DNA of 64,000 nt from Massilia sp. Root418 (GCF_001425265.1 NZ_LMEC01000011.1:621585-685584); one strand, 5' to 3'; shown: positions 7,930 to 16,262, counted from the stretch's first letter. Numbers and translations are program-made. Notes: a model not told the origin generated them from the letters alone.

Positions 7930-9330
7930 ATGAACGTCAAAAAATTTACTGCACCTACGTCGCGTGAAGCGCTGCGCAAAGTACGCGAGGCCCTGGGGCC
8001 CGATGCGGTGATCTTGTCGAATCGTCCTACCGACGGCGAGGTGGAAATCCTGGCCCTCGCCAACGACGACGCCGCTTCGCTGGCGCTGCCGTCCCTGGAT
8101 TCGCCGATGGCGCGTCCCGAACCGTATCTGGATCTGCCGGAAACCCCGTCCTACCTGGCGCCCCTGGCGCCGGTCGCTGCCGTGGCGCCGGCGGCCCGTC
8201 CTGTTCCTAGGATGGCTGCTCCAGCCGCGCCGGCCGCAGCCGCGCCGCGCGCGCCCGCCCCGGCGCCCGCGCCGTCGCTGGACATGGACCGCATCACCGC
8301 CCTGGTGGCCGACGCCGTCAACAGCGCCAAGGCCAACGCCGCCGCCGAGATGAGCGGCATGATGAACGAAATCCGCGCCATGCGCGGCATGATGGAAACC
8401 CAGCTGGCCGAGCTGTCCTGGGGCACGACCCAGCAGCGCGAGCCGCAGAAGGCCGCCGTGCTGCGCGAACTGCTGGCGGCCGGCTTCTCGGCCAGCCTGG
8501 CGCGCTACCTGATCGAGAAACTGCCGGCCGGGCGCGACGCCGCCGACAGCCTGCGCTGGATCAAGACCGTGTTGACCCGCAACCTGTCGGCCATCGCCAA
8601 TGAGGACGCGCTGATCGAGCAGGGCGGCGTGTTCGCCCTGGTGGGCCCGACCGGCGTGGGCAAGACCACCAGCACCGCCAAGCTGGCCGCGCGCTGCGTG
8701 ATGCGCCACGGCCCGGACAAGCTGGCCTTGATCACCACCGACGCCTACCGTATCGGCGCCCACGAGCAGCTGCGCATCTACGGCAAGATCCTGGGCGTGA
8801 TGGTGCACTCGGTGAAGGACGAGGCCGACCTGCGCATCGCCCTGAAGGAATTGAAGAACAAGCACACCGTGCTGATCGACACCGTCGGCGTGAGCCAGCG
8901 CGACCACATGGTGGCCGAGCAGGTGGCCATGCTGCAAGGCACCGACGCCAACGTCAAGCGCCTGCTGTGCCTGAACGCCACCTCGACCCAGGAAACCCTG
9001 AACGAAGTGGTGCGTGCCTACCAGGGCAGCGGCCTGGCCGGCTGCATCATGACCAAGCTGGACGAAGCGGCCTCGCTCGGCAACGTGCTGGACGTGGTGA
9101 TCCGCCAGAAACTGAACATGTTCTACGTCTCCAGCGGCCAGCGGGTGCCGGAAGACCTGCACCTGGCCGACCCGGCCGCGCTGATCGAGCGCGCCTTCCG
9201 CCTCAAGCCGGCCAGCGCCGCCAGCCAGTACGCCGACAGCGAACTGCCGCTGGTGATGGCTGCCGCCAGCGCGGCCAACGCAGCCAATGCGGCCAATGAT
9301 TTCGCCCTGCGCGAGGTGCGCCTTGGCTAA
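7930..9330 (+). CDS. flhF: SRP-type GTPase FlhF, polar flagellum placement
   Basis: A 466-residue SIMIBI-class GTPase that recruits the first flagellar components to the cell pole. A basic N-domain (MNVKKFTAPTSREALRKVRE) is followed by a long Ala/Pro linker at about 75-116, then the N-helical and G domains. The P-loop GPTGVGKT is at 239-246; TTDAYRIGAHEQL (G2), DTVGVSQRD (G3) and TKLDEAASLG (G4) follow. GGGGA lies 8 bases before the ATG. The Ala/Pro linker is longer than usual. It is followed by flhG, fliA and motCD on the same strand, the order known from polar flagellates. Confidence 0.96.
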   Translation: MNVKKFTAPTSREALRKVREALGPDAVILSNRPTDGEVEILALANDDAASLALPSLDSPMARPEPYLDLPETPSYLAPLAPVAAVAPAARPVPRMAAPAAPAAAAPRAPAPAPAPSLDMDRITALVADAVNSAKANAAAEMSGMMNEIRAMRGMMETQLAELSWGTTQQREPQKAAVLRELLAAGFSASLARYLIEKLPAGRDAADSLRWIKTVLTRNLSAIANEDALIEQGGVFALVGPTGVGKTTSTAKLAARCVMRHGPDKLALITTDAYRIGAHEQLRIYGKILGVMVHSVKDEADLRIALKELKNKHTVLIDTVGVSQRDHMVAEQVAMLQGTDANVKRLLCLNATSTQETLNEVVRAYQGSGLAGCIMTKLDEAASLGNVLDVVIRQKLNMFYVSSGQRVPEDLHLADPAALIERAFRLKPASAASQYADSELPLVMAAASAANAANAANDFALREVRLG

Positions 9331-10147
9331 TTTCGATTTCGACCAGGCCGAAGGCCTGCGCCGCATGCTGGCTGGGCCGCAGCCGCGCATCGTCACCTTC
9401 CTGTCCGCCACCCCGCAGGACGACAAGGGTTCCATGCTGGTGAACCTGGGCGCCTCGCTGGCGCGCGCCGGTAACGACGTGCTGCTGGTCGATGCCTGCG
9501 CCAGCGCGCACGGCGTCGCGTCGCGCCTTGGCGTGGACGACGGCGCCAGCCTGCTGGACGTGGCGCGCCAGGAGTGCGGCCTGAACCAGGTGATCCACCA
9601 GGTGCCGCAGGGCTTCGGTGTGGTATCCATGACACGCGGCGTGGCGCGCGCCGGCCCCGACGAAACGCGCCGCCTGGCCAAGGCCTTCGACGTGCTGGCC
9701 AAGCAGACCGGCCTGGTGATCGTGGACGGGGAGTTCGACGGCGAGGCGTTTCCGGTGCCGGTGATGGCCAGTTCCGACATCGTGGTGCAGGTCTCCAACA
9801 GCGCCACCTCGATCAAAAACGCCTACAGCATGATCAAGCGCCTGAACCACGAACTGGGCCGCCGTCCCTTCGGCATCGTGGTAACGGGCGCATCCGAGGC
9901 CGAAGCGAAGGTGGTTTACGATAATATGGCGCAAGCGGCGAGCCGATACCTGGCCGTCACCCTGGTTTCCATGGGTTCGGTGCCGGCCGATGAGTACTTG
10001 CAGCGCGCGGCGCGCCTGGGGCGCGCGGTGGTCGATGCCTTTCCTCTGGCCGGTGCATCGGTCGCGTTCCGGCAACTGGCAGGCCGTCTGGCGCTGGCCG
10101 GTGCGCCTCAATTCCGTACGGGGAGCAGCAACCATTTTAGCGTCTGA
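9323..10147 (+). CDS. flhG: MinD-like flagellar number regulator FlhG (FleN)
   Basis: A 274-residue MinD/ParA-type protein that limits flagellar number by stimulating FlhF. TTG at 9323 is chosen as start: it overlaps the flhF stop, has GAGG 6 bases upstream, and puts the FlhF-activating motif DQAEGLRRML at residues 7-16 as expected. The next recognisable block, VNLGASLARAGNDVLLVDA, is typical of the family. The deviant Walker A of MinD (GKGGVGKT) is replaced by ATPQDDKG, so the signature Lys is gone and only the second Lys (about 35) remains. The switch II DTxAG is also altered (VDGEFDGEA). See findings. Confidence 0.88.
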   Translation: MANFDFDQAEGLRRMLAGPQPRIVTFLSATPQDDKGSMLVNLGASLARAGNDVLLVDACASAHGVASRLGVDDGASLLDVARQECGLNQVIHQVPQGFGVVSMTRGVARAGPDETRRLAKAFDVLAKQTGLVIVDGEFDGEAFPVPVMASSDIVVQVSNSATSIKNAYSMIKRLNHELGRRPFGIVVTGASEAEAKVVYDNMAQAASRYLAVTLVSMGSVPADEYLQRAARLGRAVVDAFPLAGASVAFRQLAGRLALAGAPQFRTGSSNHFSV

Positions 10148-10163
10148 GAAAAATTAGAACGAT

Positions 10164-10895
10164 ATGTACACGGCCAAAGGGAAAGCGGACAAGAACTCGC
10201 TGCTGACGGAGCACATGCCGCTGGTGAAGCGGCTGGCCCACCATATGAAGGCCAAATTACCACCCAGCGTGGAAGTCGATGACCTGGTCCAGGCCGGCAT
10301 GATAGGCTTGCTCGATGCAATCAACCGCTACGAGGAAACCCACGGCGCGCAGTTTGAAACCTATGCCGTGATGCGCATCCGCGGCGCCATGCTCGACGAG
10401 CTGCGCAACAGCGACTGGATGCCGCGCAGCATGCGCCAGGACATGCGCAAGATCGAAACCGCCATGGCCACCCTGCAGCAGCGCCTGGGCCGCCCGCCGA
10501 GCGAATCGGAAGTGGCCAAGTCGCTCAAGCTGTCGCTGGCCGACTACCAGGAAATGCTGTCCGAAGGCGGCGGCCACCAGCTGATCTATTACGAGGATTT
10601 CCGCGACGACGACGGCGGCGAAAGCTTCCTCGACCGCTTCCATAGCGACGAGGATGCCGACCCGCTGCGCGCGCTGCTCGACACCGACTTCCGCCAGGCC
10701 GTGATCGATGCCATCGACGCGCTGCCGCCGCGCGAGAAAATGTTGATGGGCTTGTACTACGAGGAAGAATTGAACTTGAAGGAAATTGGCGCCGTCATGG
10801 GCGTATCCGAATCACGCGTATCGCAGCTGCATACGCAAGCGGTAGCGCGGCTGCGCGCCTCGTTACGGGAGCAGGCATGGACTGGGCCAGCATAG
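10164..10895 (+). CDS. fliA: Flagellar sigma factor FliA (sigma-28)
   Basis: A 243-residue sigma-28 that directs late flagellar genes and is held by FlgM until the hook is complete. Region 2 is visible as VEVDDLVQAGMIGLLDAINRYE and FETYAVMRIRGAMLDELR; region 3 as LGRPPSESEVAKSLKLS; region 4 helix-turn-helix as LNLKEIGAVMGVSESRVSQLHTQAVARLR. Length matches E. coli FliA (239). Its 3' end overlaps the start of motC by 19 bp. Its target sites TAAAGTTT-N11-GCCGATAA are found before flgM, flgK, fliD and fliC in this window. Confidence 0.97.
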   Translation: MYTAKGKADKNSLLTEHMPLVKRLAHHMKAKLPPSVEVDDLVQAGMIGLLDAINRYEETHGAQFETYAVMRIRGAMLDELRNSDWMPRSMRQDMRKIETAMATLQQRLGRPPSESEVAKSLKLSLADYQEMLSEGGGHQLIYYEDFRDDDGGESFLDRFHSDEDADPLRALLDTDFRQAVIDAIDALPPREKMLMGLYYEEELNLKEIGAVMGVSESRVSQLHTQAVARLRASLREQAWTGPA

Positions 10896-11626
10896 CAGGA
10901 CTGATACTGGGCGTGGCCGGCGTGCTGATCGGCCAGGGCCTCGAAGGCGGCAAGCTGAGCTCGCTGCTCCAGCCGGCCGCGTTCGCCATCGTGGTGATCG
11001 GTACCCTGGGCGCGGTGCTGCTGCAGACCCGTCCGGCCACCTTCGTGCGCGGGCTGCGCATGGCCAGGTGGATCGTGGCGCCGCCGCCCGACACCCGCAT
11101 CGCGCTGGCGCGCGACATCGGCGCCTGGAACACCACTGCCAAGCGCGACGGCATGCTGGCGCTGGAGCGCTACATGCTCTCGTCCAAGGACAAGTTCAAC
11201 GTCAAGGGCCTGCGCCTGATCGTCGACGGCATCAACCCCGACAAGCTGCGCAACCTGCTCGACACCGAAATCACCGCCTTTGAAACGGCCGAGCGCCAGG
11301 CGGTGCGGATCTGGGAATCGGCGGCCGGCTACTCGCCCACCATCGGCATCCTGGGCGCGGTGCTGGGCCTGATCCAGGTGATGGAGAACCTGGCCGACCC
11401 GGCCAAGCTGGGCTCGGGCATCGCCATCGCCTTCGTCTCCACCATTTACGGCGTGGGCCTGGCCAACCTGATCTTCTACCCCATCGCCAACAAGCTCAAG
11501 GTCATCGTCACGCAGCAGGTGCATCAGCAGGAAATCGCGGCGGCCGTGTTCTACGACATCGCCACGGGCGACCACAGCCGCGTGATCGACGAGCGCATCG
11601 CCACCTTGCTGCGCGAGTACCACTGA
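10877..11626 (+). CDS. motC: Flagellar stator protein MotC (MotA-type proton channel subunit)
   Basis: A 249-residue MotA/TolQ/ExbB-family protein, the inner-membrane subunit of the proton-driven stator. Four hydrophobic segments are seen at about 6-24, 31-51, 148-168 and 180-202. The conserved Pro of the third segment is in SAAGYSPTIGILGAVLG. The Asp-Ala style start (DWASIAGLILGVAGV) and the pairing with a MotD after fliA match Pseudomonas MotC rather than the MotA of the motAB operon. It starts inside fliA and ends 1 bp before motD, indicating tight coupling. Confidence 0.93.
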   Translation: MDWASIAGLILGVAGVLIGQGLEGGKLSSLLQPAAFAIVVIGTLGAVLLQTRPATFVRGLRMARWIVAPPPDTRIALARDIGAWNTTAKRDGMLALERYMLSSKDKFNVKGLRLIVDGINPDKLRNLLDTEITAFETAERQAVRIWESAAGYSPTIGILGAVLGLIQVMENLADPAKLGSGIAIAFVSTIYGVGLANLIFYPIANKLKVIVTQQVHQQEIAAAVFYDIATGDHSRVIDERIATLLREYH

Positions 11627-11627
11627 G

Positions 11628-12398
11628 ATGGAACGCCGCGCGCGCAGGAAGTTCGACGACGAGCCTGAAAACCACGAGCGCTGGCTGATCTCCTATGCCG
11701 ACTTCATCACGCTGCTGTTCGCGTTTTTCGTGGTGATGTACTCGATCGCCGCCGTCAACACCGGCAAGTACAAGATCTTTTCGGACGCGCTGGGCGACGC
11801 CTTCGGCGGCCAGGGCGCGGCCAAGCCCATCAACACCCAGGTGCAGAACCTGCCCATCCCCAATCCCGCGCTGCGCCGGCGCACCGAGCTGCTGCGCAAG
11901 GAAAAGGAGCAGATGACCAAGCTGGCGCAGGATTTGCTGTCCACGCTGGCGCCGCTGGTCAAGGAAGGCAAGGTGCGGGTGACGCAGAACAGCCGCGGCG
12001 TGAGCGTGGAAATCAACGCCAGCGTGCTGTTCGATCCGGGCGCGGCGGTGCTCACCAGCGAATCGCGCGAAGCGCTGCAGGCGGTGGCCGTGCTGCTCAA
12101 GCAAGACCCGCACGCAGTGCAAGTGGAAGGGCACACCGACAACCAGCCCATCCGCAACAACAACTTCCCGTCCAACTGGGAGCTGTCGGCCTCGCGCGCC
12201 GGCGCCGTGGTGCGGCTGTTCATCGACGCCGGCGTGGCGCCGTCGCGGCTGACGGCGGTGGGCCACGCCGACAACCACCCGGTCGCGCCCAACGAGCAGC
12301 CCGACGGCCGCGCCCGCAACCGCCGCGTGGCGGTCACCATCCTCTCCGGCATCCCCGACCCCGCCACCGAAGTCCCCACCACCCCGCCACCCCCGTAA
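11628..12398 (+). CDS. motD: Flagellar stator protein MotD (MotB-type, OmpA domain)
   Basis: A 256-residue MotB-family protein anchoring the stator to peptidoglycan. A basic N-terminus leads to one membrane segment, WLISYADFITLLFAFFVVMY, whose Asp (in SYADF) is the conserved proton-binding residue. A periplasmic linker is followed by the OmpA-like domain with VEGHTDNQPI and NWELSASRAGAVVR. The TAA stop is the first part of the A-run that begins the palindromic repeat at 12397, so the repeat probably terminates the flhF-motD transcript. Confidence 0.94.
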   Translation: MERRARRKFDDEPENHERWLISYADFITLLFAFFVVMYSIAAVNTGKYKIFSDALGDAFGGQGAAKPINTQVQNLPIPNPALRRRTELLRKEKEQMTKLAQDLLSTLAPLVKEGKVRVTQNSRGVSVEINASVLFDPGAAVLTSESREALQAVAVLLKQDPHAVQVEGHTDNQPIRNNNFPSNWELSASRAGAVVRLFIDAGVAPSRLTAVGHADNHPVAPNEQPDGRARNRRVAVTILSGIPDPATEVPTTPPPP

Positions 12399-12466
12399 AA
12401 AAATGGGGTCAGGGTTAATTATTCGAGAAACAATTGCCCGAATAATTAACCCTGACCCCATTTTTT
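12397..12466. repeat. Palindromic repeat element, copy 2 (between convergent genes)
   Basis: A 70-bp inverted repeat: AAAAAAATGGGGTCAGGGTTA arms, a perfect inner stem TTAATTATTCG/CGAATAATTAA and a 13-base loop. With A-runs outside both arms it reads as a rho-independent terminator in both directions. It starts in the motD stop codon and ends 2 bases before the stop of the minus-strand gene at 12469, so it is the entire spacer between two convergent genes. Confidence 0.9.
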
Positions 12467-12468
12467 AT

Positions 12469-14055
12469 TCAGCTCCGGGCGCGTTTGCGGCGGCGGTGCC
12501 AGTGCCAGCCGGCGCCGGCCATGCCGAGCAGCATGCCGCCCACCGGGGCGGGGACCGGCAGGCTGCTTTCTTCGGCCGGCGCCGGGCCGTCGCGCAGTGC
12601 GGCGGGGAAGGGGCGCGGCGGGACTGGCACGATCTGCCATTGCGCCTGGTCTTGCGGCGCGCGCGCCATGTATTCGTCGATGGAGAACACGGGCGCGGAG
12701 CCGAAGGCGCGGCTGGAGGGCACTTGCGGGATGTGCACCAGCACCAGCGCTTCGACGTCCTCCTGCAGCTGGCGCTCGTAGGCGCTCAGGGCGCGGCCGG
12801 GCGGATTACCGCCGAGCAGCTGCAGCAGGTCCTGGCCCAGCGCGGCGAAGGCCACCGCAGGATAGAGCCGGGTCTGCTCTTCGGTGAAGTAGTCGTAGGC
12901 TCGGTGGCCGCTGGCCAGGCTCATGTCCTTGGCGGCCTTGTAGCCGTAGGCGCCGATGGCTTTCAGGCGGCCGGTGGGCCCCTGCTCGGGTACTTGCCAG
13001 CCGAGCGCCTTGAACACGTCCATGCTGATGCCGGCGCAGTTGGCGGCTGCGTGGCGGTAGCGGAAGTCGTGCCGGTAGAAGCGGCGGAAGGTGTCCTGGA
13101 TGCGGCTTTGGTAGGCTCGCGCGGTGCGCGCGTCGCGCAGCAAGGCGACCAGCATGGTGGACGGGCGGTAGTATTGCTGGCCGCTGTTGAGGTCCATCAG
13201 GTAGTTGTCCATCGGCACCATGGCGGCGACGATGCCTTTTTCGCTGTAGCTGTCCAGGTTGTAGAAGTTGTTCACCATCCAGTCGGCCCATTCGCCTTGC
13301 CGGCCCAGGCGGCCGGTGGCAACCGCGAAGTGGCCGCCGTAGGCTTCGTCATCGTCGCCCTGGGCGCCGTTCAGCATGATGGCCAGCACGGCCTTGCCGC
13401 CCCAGTCGCGCGCGCCGGCTGGCTGGCGCTCCCAGACCAGGCGCGCGGCGTAGGGACTGCGCGCGCCGCCGTTGTCCTGGCGCACGAAGCCGGCCAGGCT
13501 GTCGCTGCCCGGGAGCGGCTGCGGGCGCAGCACGGCGGTGTCGATGACGAAGTCGCGCGGCCAGATGGTGCGTGCTTCGAAGATGGGCTGGCCGGCCTGC
13601 TCGCGCAGGGTGCCGCGTACGCGCACCTCGCGCTGGCGGAAGAAGTTCAGGCTGCTGGCGTCGAACCAGGAGCGGTTGGAAGCGAGCTTGGGCACCAGCC
13701 GCATGGGTAGCGCCGGCGCGCCGGCCACCTGCAGGGCCTGGCCGGACGGCGCCAGCGTGGCTTGCGGCACCAGTTGCGGCGCGCCCAGCCAGACCAGGTC
13801 CGGCAGGGCGGAGCCGGCGGCGGGCTGGCGCGGCACGGCCAGGCCTTCATCCTGGAAGTACCACAGCGCCTGGCGCGGCGCGCAGCCCTGGCAGCGGCCG
13901 TCGCTGTAGCGGAACTGGTTGCTGTCGTACAGGCCGAGCCGTTCGCCTTCGAGCGCGGACGCAATGGGCGCCGGTGGGAGGGCAGCGTGGGCCGCAGCCG
14001 CTGCGGCAAGGTTCAGCGCCAGGGCGCCGGCGGCAAGACGGGTTGGTGTGTGCAT
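12469..14055 (-). CDS. Exported protein of unknown function with PEP-CTERM-like tail
   Basis: A 528-residue secreted protein, not assigned to a family with confidence. ATG 14055 begins a clear signal peptide (basic start, then Ala/Leu-rich core ending near AHAALP); a TTG at 14070 is an alternative start. The central region holds YGGHFAVATG and, about 115 residues later, AANCAGISMDVFK, a His/Cys pair in the style of papain-like or DUF4105 proteins. The C-terminus reads PVPAPVGGMLLGMAGAGW then HRRRKRARS, resembling a PEP-CTERM sorting signal (VPAP for VPEP, hydrophobic stretch, basic end). An FNR-type box lies upstream at 14108-14121. It interrupts the flagellar cluster and is probably not a flagellar part. 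Confidence 0.8.
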   Translation of the reverse strand: MHTPTRLAAGALALNLAAAAAAHAALPPAPIASALEGERLGLYDSNQFRYSDGRCQGCAPRQALWYFQDEGLAVPRQPAAGSALPDLVWLGAPQLVPQATLAPSGQALQVAGAPALPMRLVPKLASNRSWFDASSLNFFRQREVRVRGTLREQAGQPIFEARTIWPRDFVIDTAVLRPQPLPGSDSLAGFVRQDNGGARSPYAARLVWERQPAGARDWGGKAVLAIMLNGAQGDDDEAYGGHFAVATGRLGRQGEWADWMVNNFYNLDSYSEKGIVAAMVPMDNYLMDLNSGQQYYRPSTMLVALLRDARTARAYQSRIQDTFRRFYRHDFRYRHAAANCAGISMDVFKALGWQVPEQGPTGRLKAIGAYGYKAAKDMSLASGHRAYDYFTEEQTRLYPAVAFAALGQDLLQLLGGNPPGRALSAYERQLQEDVEALVLVHIPQVPSSRAFGSAPVFSIDEYMARAPQDQAQWQIVPVPPRPFPAALRDGPAPAEESSLPVPAPVGGMLLGMAGAGWHWHRRRKRARS

Positions 14056-14107
14056 GGATGCATTATGCAAGACTTTGCATTAAATGCATCATTTCCGGCC
14101 GTCATGA

Positions 14108-14121
14108 TTGACGTGCGTCAA
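14108..14121. promoter_or_regulatory. FNR/ANR-type binding site, class II position for the exported-protein gene
   Basis: TTGAC-GTGC-GTCAA is a near-perfect TTGAC-N4-GTCAA palindrome. On the minus strand a TTTAAT -10 element (14084-14079, five of six consensus bases) follows 23 bases after the box, placing the box centre about 42 bases upstream of the expected start near 14072. The box overlaps the flgN stop codon (14118-14120), so regulation of the orphan gene is embedded in the end of the flgAMN operon. Confidence 0.6.
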
Positions 14122-14582
14122 CCTGCCAGGAAGCCCCTGCGCGGGTTGGCCGGGGTGGGCTGGCCGCTTGGGCCGTAGAAATTGCCTTGCGCCTGGGGCC
14201 GCAGCGCTTGCAGCGCGCCCTGGGTGTGGCTGAGGTGTTTGCTGATGAGGGTGCCGTTCAGGCGGTTCAGTTCCTTGGCTTCGCGCGTCAGTTCCAGCAC
14301 CTGCGCCCACAGCGGGGAGGCGTCGGCGTCGCCGCTGGCGGCCAGCCAGGCTTCCATGCCGGCTTCTTCCGCCTTGTAGCCTGCCGCGCCCAGCGCTGCA
14401 TGGCGCTGGCTGGCCAGCACGGCCATGTCGTTGACGAGGGCGGATTTCCTCGGCGTCAATTCCGTCAGTCCATCGATGTCCGCCGTCACCAGTTGCTGTT
14501 GTTCCTGCTTCAGTACTTCCAGCAGGGCGGTGATGACGCGCTGTTCTTCGCGCAGGCTGGACATGGGCGAGACGGATTGCAT
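14118..14582 (-). CDS. flgN: FlgK/FlgL export chaperone FlgN
   Basis: A 154-residue cytosolic chaperone that escorts the hook-filament junction proteins FlgK and FlgL to the export gate. The sequence is largely helical with the family pattern LREEQRVITALLEVLKQEQQQL near the N-terminus, ELTPRKSALVNDMAVLASQR, and LNRLNGTLISKHLSHTQGALQALR near the C-terminus, where FlgN binds its clients. It begins 7 bp after flgM. The flgA-flgM-flgN order on one strand supports the call. The last about 20 residues are Pro/Gly-rich and probably disordered. Confidence 0.9.
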   Translation of the reverse strand: MQSVSPMSSLREEQRVITALLEVLKQEQQQLVTADIDGLTELTPRKSALVNDMAVLASQRHAALGAAGYKAEEAGMEAWLAASGDADASPLWAQVLELTREAKELNRLNGTLISKHLSHTQGALQALRPQAQGNFYGPSGQPTPANPRRGFLAG

Positions 14583-14589
14583 GATTTAC

Positions 14590-14895
14590 CTATCTTTTAC
14601 GTGAGTGCAGCAGATCCTTGACCGTTTCCAGCAAGCCATCCGCCACTTTTTCAGAGTTGACCTGGAACTGCCCATCGGCAATCGCAAGCTTGATGCGTTC
14701 CACTTTTTTCGTGTCGAACACGGCGCTGTTGCCGCTGGCCCCGCTGGCGGCCATGGCCTGGCCCTGGGCCGACAGTTTGACGCTGTCGGTGCTGATGGGG
14801 GCGGTGCTGGCCTTGTCGGCGCCGCGCGCGGTGGTGTTCGTGGCAGGCGAGGCTGGCAGGCCCGGCGTGCTCTTGACTGAGTCGTTAATTTTCAC
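14590..14895 (-). CDS. flgM: Anti-sigma-28 factor FlgM
   Basis: A 101-residue anti-sigma factor that holds FliA until it is exported through the finished hook. GTG at 14895 is chosen because it gives the family start VKINDSVKS and has GAGGA about 7 bases upstream; the frame is open further upstream without a better start. The middle is low-complexity and disordered, as in known FlgM; the C-terminal helices (FDTKKVERIKLAIADGQFQV, KVADGLLETVKDLL) are the FliA-binding part. A strong sigma-28 site lies at 14945-14971, so FlgM is fed back by the factor it inhibits, besides any read-through from flgA. Confidence 0.93.
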   Translation of the reverse strand: MKINDSVKSTPGLPASPATNTTARGADKASTAPISTDSVKLSAQGQAMAASGASGNSAVFDTKKVERIKLAIADGQFQVNSEKVADGLLETVKDLLHSRKR

Positions 14896-14944
14896 AGCAA
14901 TATCCTCGTCTGGTTGGGGTATACAAACCCCGGGATCTGAGTCA

Positions 14945-14971
14945 TTAACGGCGCCGTGATCATAAACTTTA
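14945..14971 (-). promoter_or_regulatory. Sigma-28 promoter of flgMN
   Basis: On the minus strand: TAAAGTTT (14971-14964), an 11-base spacer, then GCCGTTAA (14952-14945). The -35 half is a perfect match to the FliA consensus and the -10 differs at one base from GCCGATAA. It sits between the flgA stop and the flgM GTG, about 50 bases from the latter. Confidence 0.85.
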
Positions 14972-14977
14972 GCGGTT

Positions 14978-15694
14978 TTAAAACGCAACCTCCACCAGCC
15001 CTCCGGCTTTCGCCACACCGCTGACCTGCTGGCCCCCTGCGGTGCGCACCTGCACGATCTGTCCTTCGGACGCGGCGGCCACCGCGCGCGCCTCGGCCGA
15101 GACGCGGAATCCCGCCCCGCCCGAGACCACCCGCACCAGCTGCCCGGCCATGATGACCGGCTTGCTGCGCAGCGTGTCGAGCCGCATCGGCGTGCCGGCC
15201 GCCAGCGAGACGTTGCTGCTGCGGCCGGCGACCTGGCCGATGTCGGTGGCTATGCCGGCTGGCAATGTTGTCAGATCGCCCTTGACCAGCACCAGCTGGC
15301 CCGCCTCGATGGGCTGGCCCTGGGCCAGCGGCACGGCGCTGGCCACGTAGTCGGCCTGCACGGTCACGTTGGCTTGAATATACACCGTCCATGCGGAAGG
15401 GGCCGCACAGCGCACGCCCACCGTGGTCTTGCCCCAGGCGCGCGCGCCGGGCATGAAAAAGGTCTGCAGCTGGGGGCAGGGCGCCAGCGCCATGCGCTGG
15501 TCGATGGCGCCGACATTGACGGCCACCGTGCCGGGCAGGCCTACGGTTTGCGTCTGCAGGAACTGCTCCACGGCCTGGCGCAGGGCGCTCAGGTCCTGGC
15601 GCGCGGCCAGGGCCGGCACCGGGGCGGGCAATGGCGCTGCGGCCTGGGCGGCGGCGCTCAGCAATAAGAGTGCGGTGATCAGTATGCGTGTCAT
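14978..15694 (-). CDS. flgA: P-ring assembly chaperone FlgA
   Basis: A 238-residue periplasmic chaperone for FlgI. ATG 15694 gives a classical Sec signal peptide (MTRILITALLLLSAAAQAAA) and has GAGGAAA 6 bases upstream; the same frame runs on upstream into antisense flgB, which is not coding. The SAF domain is visible in YVASAVPLAQGQPIEAGQLV and the C-terminal part in PVIMAGQLVRVVSGGAGFRVSAEARAVAAASEGQIVQVR. It is divergent from flgB with a 154-bp shared upstream region in which no sigma-28 or convincing sigma-54 site was found. Confidence 0.93.
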   Translation of the reverse strand: MTRILITALLLLSAAAQAAAPLPAPVPALAARQDLSALRQAVEQFLQTQTVGLPGTVAVNVGAIDQRMALAPCPQLQTFFMPGARAWGKTTVGVRCAAPSAWTVYIQANVTVQADYVASAVPLAQGQPIEAGQLVLVKGDLTTLPAGIATDIGQVAGRSSNVSLAAGTPMRLDTLRSKPVIMAGQLVRVVSGGAGFRVSAEARAVAAASEGQIVQVRTAGGQQVSGVAKAGGLVEVAF

Positions 15695-15848
15695 GGCGGC
15701 TTTCCTCGAATGTGGCCATGATAGCCCTCGCGCGCGCAGCCGAAGCGGGGAATAGGACGGCAATTCCGGGGCTGCTCGCCCGATCGGATGCGCGTGCCCG
15801 TCCGTATCATCGATCCTGTCACCAATAGAAAGTGGGCGGGAGGGAACG

Positions 15849-16262
15849 ATGTTAGGGAAACTGGACGAATTCATGCGCTTCAACGAAACGGCCTTGAGCC
15901 TGCGTTCGCAGCGCCAGACCGTGCTGGCGTCTAATATCGCCAACGCCGACACGCCGAACTTCAAGGCCAAGGACATCGACTTCACGGCTGCGCTGACCAG
16001 CGCCATGGCCGGCGCGGCCCAGCCCCTGAAGACCACGGCGCAGAAACATTTCCCCGTCCCCCAGCAAGGAGCTGGCACGCTGCCCGACGGCACGCCGCTG
16101 CAGTACCGCGGCATCGTGCAGGGCGCGGTCGACGGCAATACGGTGGACATGGATGTGGAACGCAACCAGTTCGCCGACAACGCGCTGCGCTACGAGGCCG
16201 GCATTACGCTGATCAATTCCCAGATCAAGGGCTTGATGGCGGCGATCCAGGGAGGGCAATAA
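15849..16262 (+). CDS. flgB: Flagellar proximal rod protein FlgB
   Basis: A 137-residue rod subunit, exported by the flagellar apparatus without a signal peptide. The N-terminal [19 protein letters not shown] is the rod/hook family signature, and the C-terminal [19 protein letters not shown] forms the D0 coiled coil. Length equals E. coli FlgB (138). First gene of the flgBCDEFGHIJKL operon; GGGAGGGA precedes the ATG. The Pro/Ala-rich stretch in the middle is ordinary for FlgB. Confidence 0.96.
   Translation: MLGKLDEFMRFNETALSLRSQRQTVLASNIANADTPNFKAKDIDFTAALTSAMAGAAQPLKTTAQKHFPVPQQGAGTLPDGTPLQYRGIVQGAVDGNTVDMDVERNQFADNALRYEAGITLINSQIKGLMAAIQGGQ

Noticed and set aside
8151..8426. Ala/Gly-rich minus-strand frame opposite the FlhF linker
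   Set aside because: Shadow of the Ala/Pro linker; no supporting signals.
15695..15848. Sigma-54-like GGCA-N-GGGGC in the flgA-flgB spacer
   Set aside because: Only the GG and GC dinucleotides fit; the rest of both elements departs from consensus.
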